From the NCBI GenBank assembly GCA_029531795.1, contig JAPEIS010000001.1:5642001-5706000 (forward strand): a stretch of DNA of 64,000 nt. Reading direction: 5' to 3'. The translations under genes and the position numbers were made by a program. Below the pieces are notes generated by a model that searched no databases, was not told the origin of the DNA, and saw nothing but the letters and a program-made list of their open reading frames with translations. The DNA is from Sclerotinia nivalis (lineage: Eukaryota; Ascomycota; Leotiomycetes; Helotiales; Sclerotiniaceae). The stretch's first letter is position 1; the number at the start of each line of letters is the position of its first letter. This document shows, one piece after another, positions 21,561 through 33,347 of the stretch.

Positions 21561-22429
21561 TTTGCTAGTAGTTGATGCGAGAAGAACTTTGTAATCGAAA
21601 GGAATGGAAATCAAAAGATGAGGAGCATAAGGAGATATTATATGCAGCATGCGCGAATCGTGGTAGTCGTTCGTTGAATTTACCCATTTATCCACAATGT
21701 GGGTTAGCCTGATTGCGGTTAAATAGGGGTGAATATCCACCGAGATGACCCTTGTCCATTCTGATTCGTAGGCTGAATAATTTTTTGGCAGAAATCAAGA
21801 GATATTTAAAGCGATGCGTGTAAAACAGGATTTTGAGTATGACAGGACGATCTCGGAGAGGGGGGTGTAAATGAGTACATGAAAGGATTGTAAAAAAAAA
21901 ACCATGGAAGGGATGACTAATCCGTATTATTCAACTACCGACTTAACATAACCGACCAAGCAATTTCATTCTTCGTATGTACACTGGTACAACGAGATTG
22001 AATGATTCTGCCTGGTTTAGAGCATTAGAGGTGATGTTGTATCGAGTCAACAAATAAAGGATATAAAATCACAATGGTTGAAGCAAAGCCCATATCAAGC
22101 ACTTTGGCACAGCGAAAAATCCACTTGTGCTGAACAGAGAATTACTCCTTGGTTGACATAATTTATAATGTACCAATGAAGTCATTATAAACCACATTTT
22201 CCTCTATCTCTATCCTCTGATTCACCCCCCTGCCCCCCCGGCTTAAACTTCCTAGTCTAGTCAAGACGTATAGTACATTAAAAGATTCCTTCATCTTTCT
22301 GGAGCCCATGATATCTTAATCCCTAAAGGTCAAATACCTATTGCCCAAACGCCTGGCTTAAAAATTTCGCTCATTTCATTCCCAACTGCTTGTCCCTGTC
22401 CTTTCCATATAATTCGTGAAAGTCAAAAT
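21561..22429. promoter_or_regulatory. GH43 upstream region and MINDY 3' flank
   Basis: AT-rich spacer between two minus-strand genes. It contains the C-rich block CCCCCCTGCCCCCCC near 22226-22240. Read on the minus strand this is GGGG-rich and overlaps the SYGGRG consensus of CreA-type repressors. Confidence 0.45.
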
Positions 22430-25289
22430 TCACATAACAACACAATCCTTTTGCCTTTCCTGTTGTTGCGGAGTCGGTAGTTGATTCGGGTTTTGAATCC
22501 TGCGCCCAGGGACCTGATCGATTAGTGTCTGACCACCCCGTCCAGGGCCCCTTCCAGGGCCACCGTATGTAGAATTATTACGGCGGCCTGTGGCGTTAGC
22601 TGGAGGACGTTGTTGACTATCCGATGGTGCTGTGTAAGCACTTGTTCTCCGGCTTGGGTCTGCGTTTGGATGGGCAGGATGATTAGTTGGAGGTTGGTAG
22701 GCCGGTTCGGTGGCAGCTTGCTCGTACGAAGGAGGTGGTGCATCAATTCCTGCTTCTGGATCAACAGGAGGAGCGGCAATATTACTATTGCGAGGTGGAA
22801 TTGCGGGACGGCCTTGGGTACTACCACGGGTTGAACCTCGAACAGGGATATTTACTCCACGACCGCTAGTACTACCCCGTCCGCTACCGCCACGCTGACT
22901 AACAGAACCATTATGATTGTTGCTATTATTTCCCTGTTGCTCGATGTACTGCTGTGACAGCTCCGATTCTCTTTGTCTCCGAGCGGTTTCATTTCGGTGA
23001 CGTTCGTCCTCTTCTTCCTGCAATTGCAGAGCCAAGGCAAGATCGTGATCTTCCTGCTCAGTGTTCGTGCCTTGCTCGTGATTATTCGACTCCTGCTGAT
23101 TCTGTGACGGCGCATGATGTGAAGCTTCACTTCGATTATTATTTCTACGCCCCGTAACTGTGGTCCAATTACCTTCTTCGTTTCCCTGAGATACTGTGGA
23201 AGCTCCACCAACTAAACGGAAGTCACCCGAATAAAACTCGGCCCTCTCGCCATTGACGTCAATAAGACCTTCCCATACGACTTCTTCGTGCCCTGCATAG
23301 CCAGAATCTGTGACGAGCTGCAATAGTTGAAGGGTTGTTGGATGACGGAAAATTGTGGAGAAATGATCATTTCGAAACAAAATCGCTACAGCGCCTGGAC
23401 TTAGAGATTTGGTTATAAGATCCAAGCCATGAGCTGTAAGCTGAGTCGCCGCGGAAGCGAGGAAAGCTCTAATCGTTGAAATATCCTCTAGAATCCCTTG
23501 TTCTTCAAAGCTGAGGCCCTCGGAAGCTAACTTTTCTTCCAACACTTCTTCATGAAACATCAGGTTCTGTGCATCTTCATATGATCGAGCAGATCTCTTA
23601 AGTGCCATATAAGCAGGTGATTCTTCCTCGGGAAGCCAGCCATGAATCAAGGGTACTGAGAAAGTACCATATAATTTCATTTCGCGAGTCTCCTCAAATG
23701 TACCCGGAAGTGAGCCCTCATGTTGTGCGGGATGAACATGTGACATTGAGCTCCGAGGATCATTCATTGATTGCATAGGTTCAGCCGGAAAAAAAAGAGG
23801 ATTAACATTCATTCCAGTGTGGAGTGTCAGTAGGAAGGAATAGAGATCGCCCACGTCTGGAAGCTCTTGTGCAGCATCTCCACGTCGTCCAGACATGAGT
23901 TCATCAAAAACTGCATCAAGTAATAATCCAAGACTGACTCGCTCCCTTGACCGAAGTGTCTCAACCAAAGCAGTCTCCACACCAGCAGGGGTCGATAAAG
24001 TTAGAGCATTCACAAGAGCTAATAGCGGACAAGGCCCATTGGCATTTTGCACCAGGATAGGTGAAACTCTAGGGTTGTGTTCGGCATTAACATCATGCCA
24101 AGATATCTTCTTGATCTCGTACGTCTCTTTCTTTTGTCTTTGAACGGATGCCGTTATATCAGGAGTCATAATCGAGCTTGCGGCTGTGTTTGCCGCATCT
24201 ACAACAGGTCGCGGAGGTTGAACGGGGGGATTTTCTCGAGAGTTTCGCGGTGGAAGCGCTGGAGGAATTTCTTCAGAGGGTAAACTAGAGACTTCTGTAC
24301 CATCTGCTCCAATTACACCGCTCTGCTGAGCATTATCTGGTATAATATCATGGTCAATTAGATTCCATCCTTCCGCAGGGGCGCTCGAGTATTCAGTGTG
24401 CCCAGAGGGCTGAACTGGGACTGCTGTTTGGGTTTGACTTGACCCCTGACCATGAGTAGAATCCCATGCATGCTGACCTTCTAATATCTCATGCGTCTCG
24501 TCCGTAGGCAATACCGACTTCTTGGAGTCAGCCGGAATTTCTTCTTCCTCATCTTCTTCGTCGTAATCATCCTCATCCCATGCCGGCGATTCAGGTTCAT
24601 CAATGTCTACCAAGACAGGCTGTTGCGACTGTTCGGATAACTCGGGAGGAGTAATGATACTTTGGGGATTCGCGCCTGACCAGGCTTCGTTTCCCGAATC
24701 TTCTCGTTGGAGGTTGGACGTTTGTATAGGCTGTTTTTCATTCGCAACGGGCTGCCATGGGTTTGGATTTTGTCCATACACTTCCATGTTCGAAAATTGT
24801 TGGGTTACTATGCCACATATCAGTATTGAGCATAGAATATAGGGCCACTAACAAACCTTGAGACACAGGAGGAGGCGGGGGTGGGTAATCTGGGTGTGTG
24901 GGTTTCTCTGTAAGCTCGTTCCAAATATCTGCACTACTTTCGTTTTTGTCAGACACTGCGCTTTGTGAAGTCTGTGATTGTTGCCTCCTCAAAAATGGAT
25001 TCGTGGTCGAGGTATTAGGTTTCAACACATCGTCAGAAGGCTTAGGAGGGACCCCCGAAGGCCCAACTCTCAAACTATCGGGGATGCTGCTAGGATCAGG
25101 AAGAGAATGTTCCTCTTCGTTCCAAATGTTGGGCTCAGCGTTAATTGCAGACGACATAGCATTGCGGTTCTCTTCGATGCGAAAACTGGCGTGTGGATTT
25201 GAAGATACTGGGCTAATGGGGTATGGCAGCGAGGAGGGGTTGTTGGAAGGGTTGGTAGATGAAGGTACGGGCTTTCGAGTCACCATCAT
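22430..25289 (-). CDS. MINDY-family (DUF544) deubiquitinase with C-terminal CaaX box
   Basis: Exons 25289-24857 and 24807-22430 sum to 2811 nt (936 residues). The N-terminal ~370 residues are low-complexity and Pro/Ser/Glu-rich with polyproline (YPPPPPPVSQ). The catalytic domain follows: YEIKKISWHDV, then QNANGPCPLLALVNAL, whose Cys is the MINDY nucleophile, and FRNDHFSTIFRH with the catalytic His. This family cleaves long K48-linked ubiquitin chains. A charged coiled stretch (LALALQLQEEEDERH), resembling a ubiquitin-interacting motif, lies C-terminal to the domain. The tail is rich in Gly, Arg, Pro and Gln. The last four residues are CVVM, a prenylation (CaaX) motif suggesting membrane attachment. 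The intron joins in phase (CAA-G/TA). The start could equally be the adjacent Met at 25286. Confidence 0.88.
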
Positions 25290-26182
25290 GCTCGATTTTG
25301 TTGAGTGACTAGAACTGTAATGTGGAATGGAGTAAAGATCGTTCTCTTTTGAACCCTCGTTATGTTTTCGATTGAAGACCTGGGGTGTTAGGGTAAATTG
25401 GAATTGGAATTCCTTATATATCAATCAGCGTACTCAAGTACAATGAGGTCATATCCAACACAACTATGCTTTTGAATTTATCCTTATAAAGCTTTTAAAT
25501 TTGGAAAGGGACACAATCGATCTCCCTTTGAAGTTTTGACTCTAAAAACCGATCGTAAATATTGTAGTAGAACTTGCAAAGTTTGATTATTTTTGTCAGA
25601 AAGTAAATGGTATGGTATCGATACGATAAGTGAGATTTGTAGGGGTAATCTGCATGTGCCGTAATGCGAAAATGTATGAGGCTGGGAAATCAATTGTGTC
25701 TCTCAAAGCAGATTGCGACAACTTCAATGTTTCGTTGCCTTCTCATAAAAAAGAGTTGAAGGTTGGAAGGGAAGAATATCTTGGTAAGAGAGATGAAATT
25801 GATTCTATCTACAAAATGTGTCAATAGGTAAGTGCTTGCGCGTCTCTGAGCTTACTGCTATGATTCTTGGAAATGGAAATGGTTTGAGGTCAAAGTTCAA
25901 GCCGGAAGCTAAAGTGTGGCTGGAGTGTGGCTTAGATTTGCCATCATAAACCGCGATTGGCGAAAGGCTGAACCTTGAATCATTTGCCCAAACAAGTTGA
26001 CCAATGATACAAACTGTCATGGAAAGAAAAAATCAACCAAACACGCAAGGCTACCAAATTCGCCTGTATATTTGAAAATGATAAAATCTTAAGAATATTA
26101 CCTAGGTATTGATAGATAACAATAACAATTCTCTCCTCAATACTTAATTGTATTTCCATACACCTTTGGATAGTTTCACAAT
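25290..26182. promoter_or_regulatory. Divergent intergenic region MINDY / TRM6
   Basis: AT-rich spacer holding both promoters. It contains one exact TACCTAGGTA palindrome at 26099-26108, about 75 bp upstream of the TRM6 start. Short frames here are not convincing. Confidence 0.5.
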
Positions 26183-28059
26183 ATGCACAACTTGGTTAAA
26201 GCAAATGCATGGGTAGTTCTAAGACTACCTTCCGATAACCTCAAAGTCTTACAAGTCATTCCAAATACGTGAGTGAGTCTTGATAGATTTGGCAAGGAGT
26301 TTTCTTCTGCCTCTATATACCAGCCTTTGGAAAGGAATCGTTTGCTGACAACATTACTAGTCCAATCTCATTGGGAAAATATGGTACATTTCCAAGCAAC
26401 CTCATAATTGATCGCCCGTACAACCTTAAATACGAACTTGTCGACAGACAAAAAGATCAAAAATACTCGGATTTGAGGATCGTACCAGCGTCTGAAATCC
26501 ATGCCGACACAATAGCGGAAGAAAATGCAGCGGCAAACCCTGTTTCGGATGATAATGTAATAATTGGAGGAGATGGTGTCGAATTCGAACTTGTGGGAGA
26601 AAATGGAGAAGTCATTATGCGCTCAAATCGCGAAACTATTGATGACTCTGCTAGGCAGACCTTAACACAAGAGGAGATTGAGACTTTAAAGAGAGATGGT
26701 GCCGCCGCAGGAAAAGACCTCATTGCCAAGCTAATGCTATCACATACTGCCCTCGACGAAAAGACGGCTTTCTCATTAGCAAAATACAAGCTGTTGAAGA
26801 CTAGGAAATACTTACGACAATTTACAATTTTACCGATGGATGTGGCGATGATGGATTACTGGATGATGAAAGAGAAAGATGCTAGCAAGATCATGGAAGT
26901 CAGGGACGAAATGCTCGCTTTGGCTGGAAGCTGGGCAAATGTCCATTTCTCGGAGGATCCAGAAAACGAACATACAGACGCTCTCAATACAAGTGGTGGA
27001 GGTCGATTGTTGGTAGTAGACGAGACTGGGGGCTTACTAGTTGCAGCTATGGCCGAGAGAATGGGTTTGCTATACCCAGAAGAAGATCAGGACCTACCCA
27101 CGGAATTCACAGGGGCATCGGAAGAAGCTCAAGCTGATAAAGAACCAACTCCACGGCATCAGTCCGATCGTCAATATCGTCCTTATACCAATACCAATAC
27201 CTTGACTTTGATACACACCAACTCCCAACCCAATCTTTCACTACTAAAATATTTCAATTTTAATATTGATAGTCCTGTAGCATCGCACCCACTGACTAAA
27301 CGACTCCTACCCATATCTTGGTTGCAACTTATCTCGCCAGAAAGTGATAGCTTGTACTCATCCCCACCCCCTTCGGCAACACCAGAAGAATTGTCGAAAT
27401 GGAGTTCAGGAAAACGAGGAACTCATTTTCGAAAGAAGCGTCGCTGGGAGAGAATTAGACATATTGTCTCAACTACCCAACATGGAGATTTCACCGGTTT
27501 AGTAGTAGCTTCCAATATGGATCCTATATCTATCATTCGCCGCACCATCCACCTCCTTCGACCTAGCGCTACCATTGCCATATATTCTCCAACCATTGAA
27601 CCCCTAGTCGCCCTAGCAGATCTATACAGCACAAGCAGAAGAACCGCATTCATCCAAGCACCTCCAGAAGAGTTAAAGGGACTATCACAGGCTGAAATAG
27701 CAACATGGCAGGGAAATGAGGATTTCCCCCTCAATCCCTCGCTTATCTTGAATGCATCAGTACAAAGCTGCAGAAAACGTGAATGGCAAGTTTTGCCGGG
27801 GAGGACACATCCGTTGATGACGAGTAAAGGTGGCGCTGAGGGATATCTGTTTACGGGCACGAGAGTCGTACCTGCGGGAGGGAAAGTAGAGGCTAGAGGA
27901 AAGTTCTCAAAGAGACCGAAGGCTGTTGATGGGGGAGTGGGAGCAAGTAAGAGGGTGACGGACGATACTCAGGAGATTGCAAATAAGAAAATCAAACTGG
28001 AGACAGAAAGTTTAGATGTCCAGACAAATGGGAAACCGGATGTAGATATGGGGATATAG
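26183..28059 (+). CDS. TRM6: tRNA (m1A58) methyltransferase non-catalytic subunit Trm6
   Basis: Partner of Trm61 in the nuclear enzyme that methylates adenosine 58 of tRNAs, including initiator tRNA. It corresponds to yeast Gcd10. Exons 26183-26268 and 26361-28059 total 1785 nt (594 residues), joined in phase (AC/T). The N-terminus MHNLVKANAWVVLRLPSDN leads across the intron to PISLGKYGTFPSNLIIDRPY, the classic Trm6 start. The central GKDLIAKLMLSH and FSLAKYKLLKTRKYLRQF segments and the C-terminal MDPISIIRRTIHLLRPSATI and GAEGYLFTGTRVVP are family hallmarks. The C-terminal tail is basic with KKIKLE, a likely nuclear signal. As expected for Trm6, no intact SAM loop is evident. Confidence 0.92.
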
Positions 28060-28406
28060 ATTTAGACCTCGATACAAATAATATATTGCAATTTTGATGC
28101 ACTATCTACAAGTGTCTAGTTGAAGCATAGAATCGATATTGTAATCGGCAAAATGGTCTGGAAGATTAATGAGCTTCGTCTGCCTATCCTCTTCTCTCAG
28201 CAGCGATGCCTATTTTCTTCTCTCTGTCGTCCACCTCCATCCATCTTCATCTTATAACCTCAACTGTATCTTTATTTCGCCCATAATAACACCGCCAACT
28301 CCCTTAACAAATGCATACTCCCAACGTCCAACGTCCACTTCCCCTTTTCAAGCGGCTTAAATTCATATCTCATCCATCTCACACAATCAAACATCCTAGG
28401 ATCCGC
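28060..28406. other. Intergenic between convergent genes
   Basis: AT- and pyrimidine-rich 3' flanks of TRM6 (+) and ARPC3 (-). Nothing else seen. Confidence 0.5.
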
Positions 28407-29242
28407 TCACAAACTCTTGCCCATAAACTTCCTCTTCGTAAAGCTTAACCACCATTTACTTGGCTTCCCATCCTCGGTATCATAAATGCGTGCTAATAAT
28501 CTACTCGCCAATTCCTGACGCACTTGTCCTAGGTATTGTCGGAGGGTTTCGGCTTCTTGTCGATTGGCAGGTGCTTCGAACATCTATTTTGGAGTATCTA
28601 TTAACTACCCTTTCCATCGATTCCATTCTCAAGTCCTAATTTCCACTCTCAAATACAGAGGATGAGAATAAGAGATTAGGTAGAAAGATATTATAACCAA
28701 CCTGATTCAAAGGAAATCCCGCATCTCCCGGTATCGCAAAATTGGTATCCAGCGCAATATTCTGGACCTCCTTCTGCGCCTCCCTCACCGTCATTGAAGG
28801 CTTCACCTTTCCAAGACACTCGCTCACCCACAAAATTCCATAAATCAAGAGACGATCTGGAGGTCCCCGAATCTCAAAATTACGGAAAAATGTATTGGCG
28901 CGAAAGAGGGAAAGTACTTCGTCTAAGGCATCGTAGGACTCGGAATCAGGTTCGGGGGAAAGATGGGCGACAAGAGATGGATCGAGAGGGAGTGTGTAGG
29001 CGGGTCCGCGCACCTTTGTGCGGAGGGGTAGAAGCGGAAAGTTGCCAATTAGGTGGAGGGCGGTGGAGGAGTCGTCGTTGAATATGCTGTTGTAGGCCTG
29101 GATTGGGGTTGTTTGTTAGCTATATCCAAGGTAGAGCAGGTGAGGTGTTTGGAGGTTACAGTGATTTTGGGACCTCCATCTTGAGATTATATTTTGATGG
29201 AAAGATTTAAATGATAGGTTTGGTATTTTGACTTACGGGCAT
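28407..29242 (-). CDS. ARC18: Arp2/3 complex subunit 3 (ARPC3, p21)
   Basis: Subunit of the actin-nucleating Arp2/3 complex. Exons are 29242-29237 (only ATGCCC), 29097-28702 and 28583-28407, giving 579 nt (192 residues), close to the family size. The protein reads M-P then AYNSIFNDDSS, ALHLIGNFPLLPLRTK, VRGPAYTLPLD, the acidic SPEPDSESYDALDEVL, LSLFRANTFFRNFEIRGPPD, the DRLLIYGILWVSECLGK helix and the terminal KWWLSFTKRKFMGKSL. All are standard ARPC3 features. The six-nucleotide first coding exon ends in a perfect GTAAGT donor. The next exon begins GCCTACAAC after CCAATCCAG. Identification is secure. Confidence 0.93.
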
Positions 29243-30490
29243 ATTGAACAATTTGCGTTTGTAAATATGGGAAAAGGTGTATGAGTTGTAGATGTGAGGG
29301 GCTTAAGCTGCGTCAGTTCAAGGAGAGGTGTGGTTTAGCTGTTTTGGCCTGAGGCTGCCTCTAGCCACACCTGCATGCACTTTTGATCCACCAGTGGGGA
29401 CAGACCGACAATTTTACATTCGCTTTGACGACACTTCATAAGTTAAGTTGCATTTCATAGATTCTGAAACTATAAAACTTCCCAATTGCCGGATTTGAAG
29501 AAGTTTTTCACCGGGATTTAAGTGGCACAACGCCGAAAGTAGAGCGGAAACTTTGTCGACTTGTCTCATTTCCATTGTTTAGCATGTAGTGTGCAAGCTG
29601 ATAGCTGCAACCATCCCGATGCTGACCTAGTCGATCACAACTCCTGACGTGTAACTCGAGCCTAGCTGTGAGTTTACTGTACACTGAGAGGCGTTATAAG
29701 CTCTTTCTAGCTCTGCATAACAGTTTCTAAAGTGTTGATGTGCGAATGATGTTAAAGCTTTCTTTCAAGAACAAGCTGGAGCGCTTGTGAAGCAAGATTG
29801 CAGTTTATCACGAACAAGACCGAGAAGTTTAACAATGTACATCTGGGCGAGATTTATCTGCTCCTTTAATTTATGCACTGTCCTTACTATTCAACGCCGC
29901 CCACTGTGCAATGAAGAGTACTAGCTTCCCATGTTAAGCTACCGGAATCTCCCCCGCAGAGTTCGTGGGCGCTCTCGATAAAGCATCAAGGGAAGAAAGG
30001 AACGCATTTCCACAAATGAGTATTTCCACTCCAATCTTTGAGTTATTATCGAGGACTAGTTCGTCTCATTGTACAAGTCCAGGCAGCTCACAAGACCTGT
30101 CTTGTGTAAAACTTTCGGTCCAGAGTCAAGGTTAGCAGAGCTTCAAGCGTATCCTTTCCACTTTTATCCATTCCATCTGTTCTCATCACTACGGACCAGA
30201 GAGGTCGAAAAGTGCAACATTTCGTGAATTTTATCACGAACAATGGAGACTTGTGGAATGCTTATGTTGGGTGTCTATTTATTTCTGATTACATGGCATG
30301 GGGCGTAAATCTCAGGAGTTACGAAAGTACCCATGAAAATCTAATCGCTTCAGTGCGAACTTTAAATCTTCACAATTACAAGCTGCAATATCGGCTATTC
30401 GATTCCACGACAAGATGAAGCAGAAGATTCTGGCTGCAAAGGTTGAAAATTGAAGGCAATTTGTTCCCTAGCCTTCAGCTCGCCTGTAAT
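29243..30490. other. Intergenic, no supportable gene
   Basis: About 1.2 kb of spacer. It has one unremarkable 68-codon frame at 30212-30418 (+) with no recognisable domain. Confidence 0.45.
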
Positions 30491-31105
30491 CTAGGAATCA
30501 AGACTACTCTTACCGTCCCATTTCCTCAATTCTTCAATTAAATCATCCGTCTCAACGAGCCTAGCATACCCGTCCAAGATCCCCATCGCCACTTTATGTA
30601 CCGCCTCCGCCTCTACCTTTTCCTTCTTGAAATAATCGATTCCGAACGACGCACATGCATCTACCACAACCATCATGTTCAATCCTAAATCACTCCCATC
30701 TCTCACAGTGCTGTTGATGCATTTTGCGCCTTCCATGCCAATTACCACCATCTCTCTGTCTCTGCAGTCTAGCTCATGGGCAGTATCCTTCAGTTTGGTA
30801 GACGCAAATGCACTGCCAGTGTTCTTAATGAGAATGGGTTCGTTTTGTAAAGGAGTAGCGCAAGCATGCGGTGCGATGAAGCTCGCGTTGGCTTCGATAG
30901 GGTACAGTTCATCGCTGGGGTCACTCGAGTGATGATGGATATGTATTATTGGAAATGAGTGTTTACGGAAGACGCTGAGAAGTGTGGATACATTGGAAGT
31001 GAGGTTGGGAGTAGAGCGCGGGCCCCAGGAAGAGGGTGGATCGACCTCGATCTGATGGAGGTCGACGACGAGGAGAAGAGGTGGTTTGGTAGCTGTAAAG
31101 GTCAT
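30491..31105 (-). CDS. Isochorismatase-like cysteine hydrolase
   Basis: Single-exon gene, 204 residues from MTFTATKPPLLL. It has the isochorismatase-family triad. The Asp is in LLVVDLHQIEV near residue 15, and the Lys in PILIKNTGSAF near residue 105. The Cys is in GMEGAKCINSTVRDG near residue 135. The IHIHHHSSDP segment matches the usual histidine-rich loop after the second strand. Members hydrolyse amides, nicotinamide-type substrates or isochorismate; the substrate here is unknown. No signal peptide. The start at 31105 was preferred over an ATG 93 nt upstream because the extra residues look non-coding and the Rossmann-like first strand begins at once. The gene diverges from the dehydrogenase pseudogene, 330 bp apart. 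Confidence 0.83.
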   Translation of the reverse strand: MTFTATKPPLLLVVDLHQIEVDPPSSWGPRSTPNLTSNVSTLLSVFRKHSFPIIHIHHHSSDPSDELYPIEANASFIAPHACATPLQNEPILIKNTGSAFASTKLKDTAHELDCRDREMVVIGMEGAKCINSTVRDGSDLGLNMMVVVDACASFGIDYFKKEKVEAEAVHKVAMGILDGYARLVETDDLIEELRKWDGKSSLDS

Positions 31106-31433
31106 GTTGATTCTGATGAGCGCGTTGCTCTTTGAATTGGTGTTTTTTGTTCGATTCAAATTACAGTAAGAAAGCAACGGTTTGTGACTCACACACAAGA
31201 TTCACGAAAATGGGGCGTGATCACGTGCCATGAGCAGTAGGTAGCCTGTGTCTAACTATTGGTCCGGGACAATCGGCGACGGAGAGAAACGACGAGTATG
31301 TTAGGTTCAATCACCGCTGACGACATGGTGAGAACTTTGCCACTTTTCTTCAATACATACTCACTTGTAGGCTGAACGACACTTCGAAATGATCTCAAGG
31401 GCTTGAGCTCCTCTTATGCTCGCGATCGACAAT
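31106..31433. other. Divergent spacer upstream of the pseudogene
   Basis: Spacer between the isochorismatase-like gene and the dehydrogenase pseudogene. No coding content or clear motif beyond AT-rich promoter-like DNA. Confidence 0.4.
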
Positions 31434-32558
31434 ATGCCAACCAAATATGATTTGGGGACAGTTCTCGTTGTTGGCGGCTGTGGCTATCTTGGTTCGAATC
31501 TTGTGAAGCATCTCAGCACAACAACCTCTTCCGCCATTCATGTCCTAAGTCGAAAGCCTAACCAAGCTTCACCCAACGTCACTTACCACGCGGGAGACAT
31601 CACAAATCACCAGCAGATAATTGACCTCCTCGAAGAAATCTCGCCCAAACATCATTCATACTGCCGCCGCAAAATATACCGGTTCGGAAGATACACTTCG
31701 GCGCACGAATATCGAAGGTACTCGAATCCTCAACCAAAAACCCGGACATTCGCGCGTTTGTGTATACAAGTTCAGATTCAGCAATCGAGCAAGCACCCGG
31801 AGTAAAGCTCACCGAAGATACCGCAGTACTACACGCTGAAAATAGCCATGAGGCGAGTTTATATGGGAAAACTAAAGCTATTGCTGATGCTGCTGTGATT
31901 GCTGCCAACGGACCAAAACTCCACACTGCTGTTATCCGTCTTCCAGGTCTTTATGGGGAAAATGATGACAACTGTATTGGAGCTCTTCTCAATACTGTGA
32001 GGAAAGGTCAGCATAAAATGCAAGTTGGAGATAAAAAACGCAAATTTGAATTTGTCTACGTGGAGAATGCATGTATGGCACATACTCGAGTATACTTGCT
32101 GCAGAAGCTTTATTACGTGAGGTGGAGGCGGAAAATATTGGTTCTCCTGAGAGGGATGGAAAGAAGAAAGTTAGCGGCGAAGCCTTTTTCATATCCGATG
32201 ATGTTAGCTTGCCGTATTTCGATTTCGTGCGTAAGATTTACACGTATGCCGGACATCCGGTTCCGCAAAATGAAGGTTATGTCTTATGGATTTGTGCTAG
32301 GGTTTACAGTTTTTATGGAATGGATGTATTGGGTGTTTACTTTTGGTACAAAGACGCCGGAGGTCAGTTCAGCTGGCATCAAGTATTTGGGTGGTGGAAC
32401 TGAATGGGATATAAGCAAAGCGAAGGAGAGGTTGGGTTATGAACTGTGCTGATCAGGATGCGACATTGAAGAAAGTTGCGGAATATGAGGCGAAGCGTTT
32501 AGGCGTTTGGTCACCGTCGACTAGCCTTGGGTCGCTTCATTTAGCCTTTGCCATTTAA
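31434..32558 (+). pseudogene. 3-beta-HSD / sterol-4-alpha-carboxylate dehydrogenase-like SDR, multiply frameshifted
   Basis: The sequence encodes an NAD(P)-dependent extended SDR of the 3-beta-HSD/ERG26 type, but the frame changes repeatedly. Frame 1 gives MPTKYDLGTVLVVGGCGYLG with the Rossmann loop. After an extra base near 31646 the protein continues in another frame (IIHTAAAKYTG, RRTNIEGTRIL). After about 31735 it moves to the third frame (RAFVYTSSDSAIE, then SLYGKTKAIADAA with the active-site Tyr and Lys). At 32084-32091 the octamer ACTCGAGT interrupts the junction of VENACMAH with ILAAEALL. An extra G near 32275 moves it again (VMSYGFVLGFTVFMEWMYW). A base change in length near 32443 shifts the last part (ADQDATLKKVAEYEAKRLG). 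Five disruptions in 1.1 kb, with intact neighbours, argue for a real pseudogene. Confidence 0.8.
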
Positions 32559-33347
32559 GGTTACACCACGTTTGAGAAAATATCCAAGCCACAGTAGCTA
32601 TTGCGATCCCGGTCAGATTTTTGAGCCATGTAGCATGTCGAGATCCATTGAAAATTTTGAGTCTTTTCGTTTCGGAACAGTTAATGTCAATTGTTCGTTG
32701 AATATCGAATTATTCCCGGTGCTTATATTGGTGTCTTTTTCACCGGTGTTTCCGTACTATAGATCTGCAAAGATCTAGCAGTAATTTAAAAGAAGACTTT
32801 AATCTTTTTGGGTTGATACTACCGGGCGTCAAGACTTGAAGCTATTTCTACATGGTTTGACGGGCAACGTAGATCCTCGCATTACAAGCTGGCTCACGTT
32901 GAAAAGAAGTTGGTGATATCATCGTCGTTTCTGCGGGAAGCTCTTCTCTAGTTCTCAGAAAAGTTTCAGACAGTCTTCATTTACTGCCAACGCCTTGTTG
33001 TCTCATTGATGACGGGTCTTCTGATACTATTAGGGGCACGCAGAATTCCAATTTTGTGAGAAACTTCTTGAAAATTATGTACGGAATTGAAAAAATTATT
33101 GTTGATGTTTCAATTGGAACAATTTTCGATTGCATTAGTAGCTTTTGAACGGTCACAGCGATGACGAACATTATTGTAAGACGGAAGTTGTTTTACGAAG
33201 ATGCAATGTGTAGAGAAACGCTTTTCCATTTCTTCACTATAAGTACTCCATTCATAATATACAGTACACGGTATATTGCATCTCGCCACTATGGGGCCCC
33301 ACCATTCTCCTTACAGACAATTCCAACAGCCTTTTCTCTCAACCTCA
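32559..33347. other. Intergenic, no supportable gene
   Basis: AT-rich spacer between the dehydrogenase pseudogene and the AA9 stop. No coding content recognised. Confidence 0.5.

Noticed and set aside
30212..30418. 68-codon frame in the ARPC3/isochorismatase spacer
   Set aside because: No recognisable domain; isolated in a spacer with many stops.
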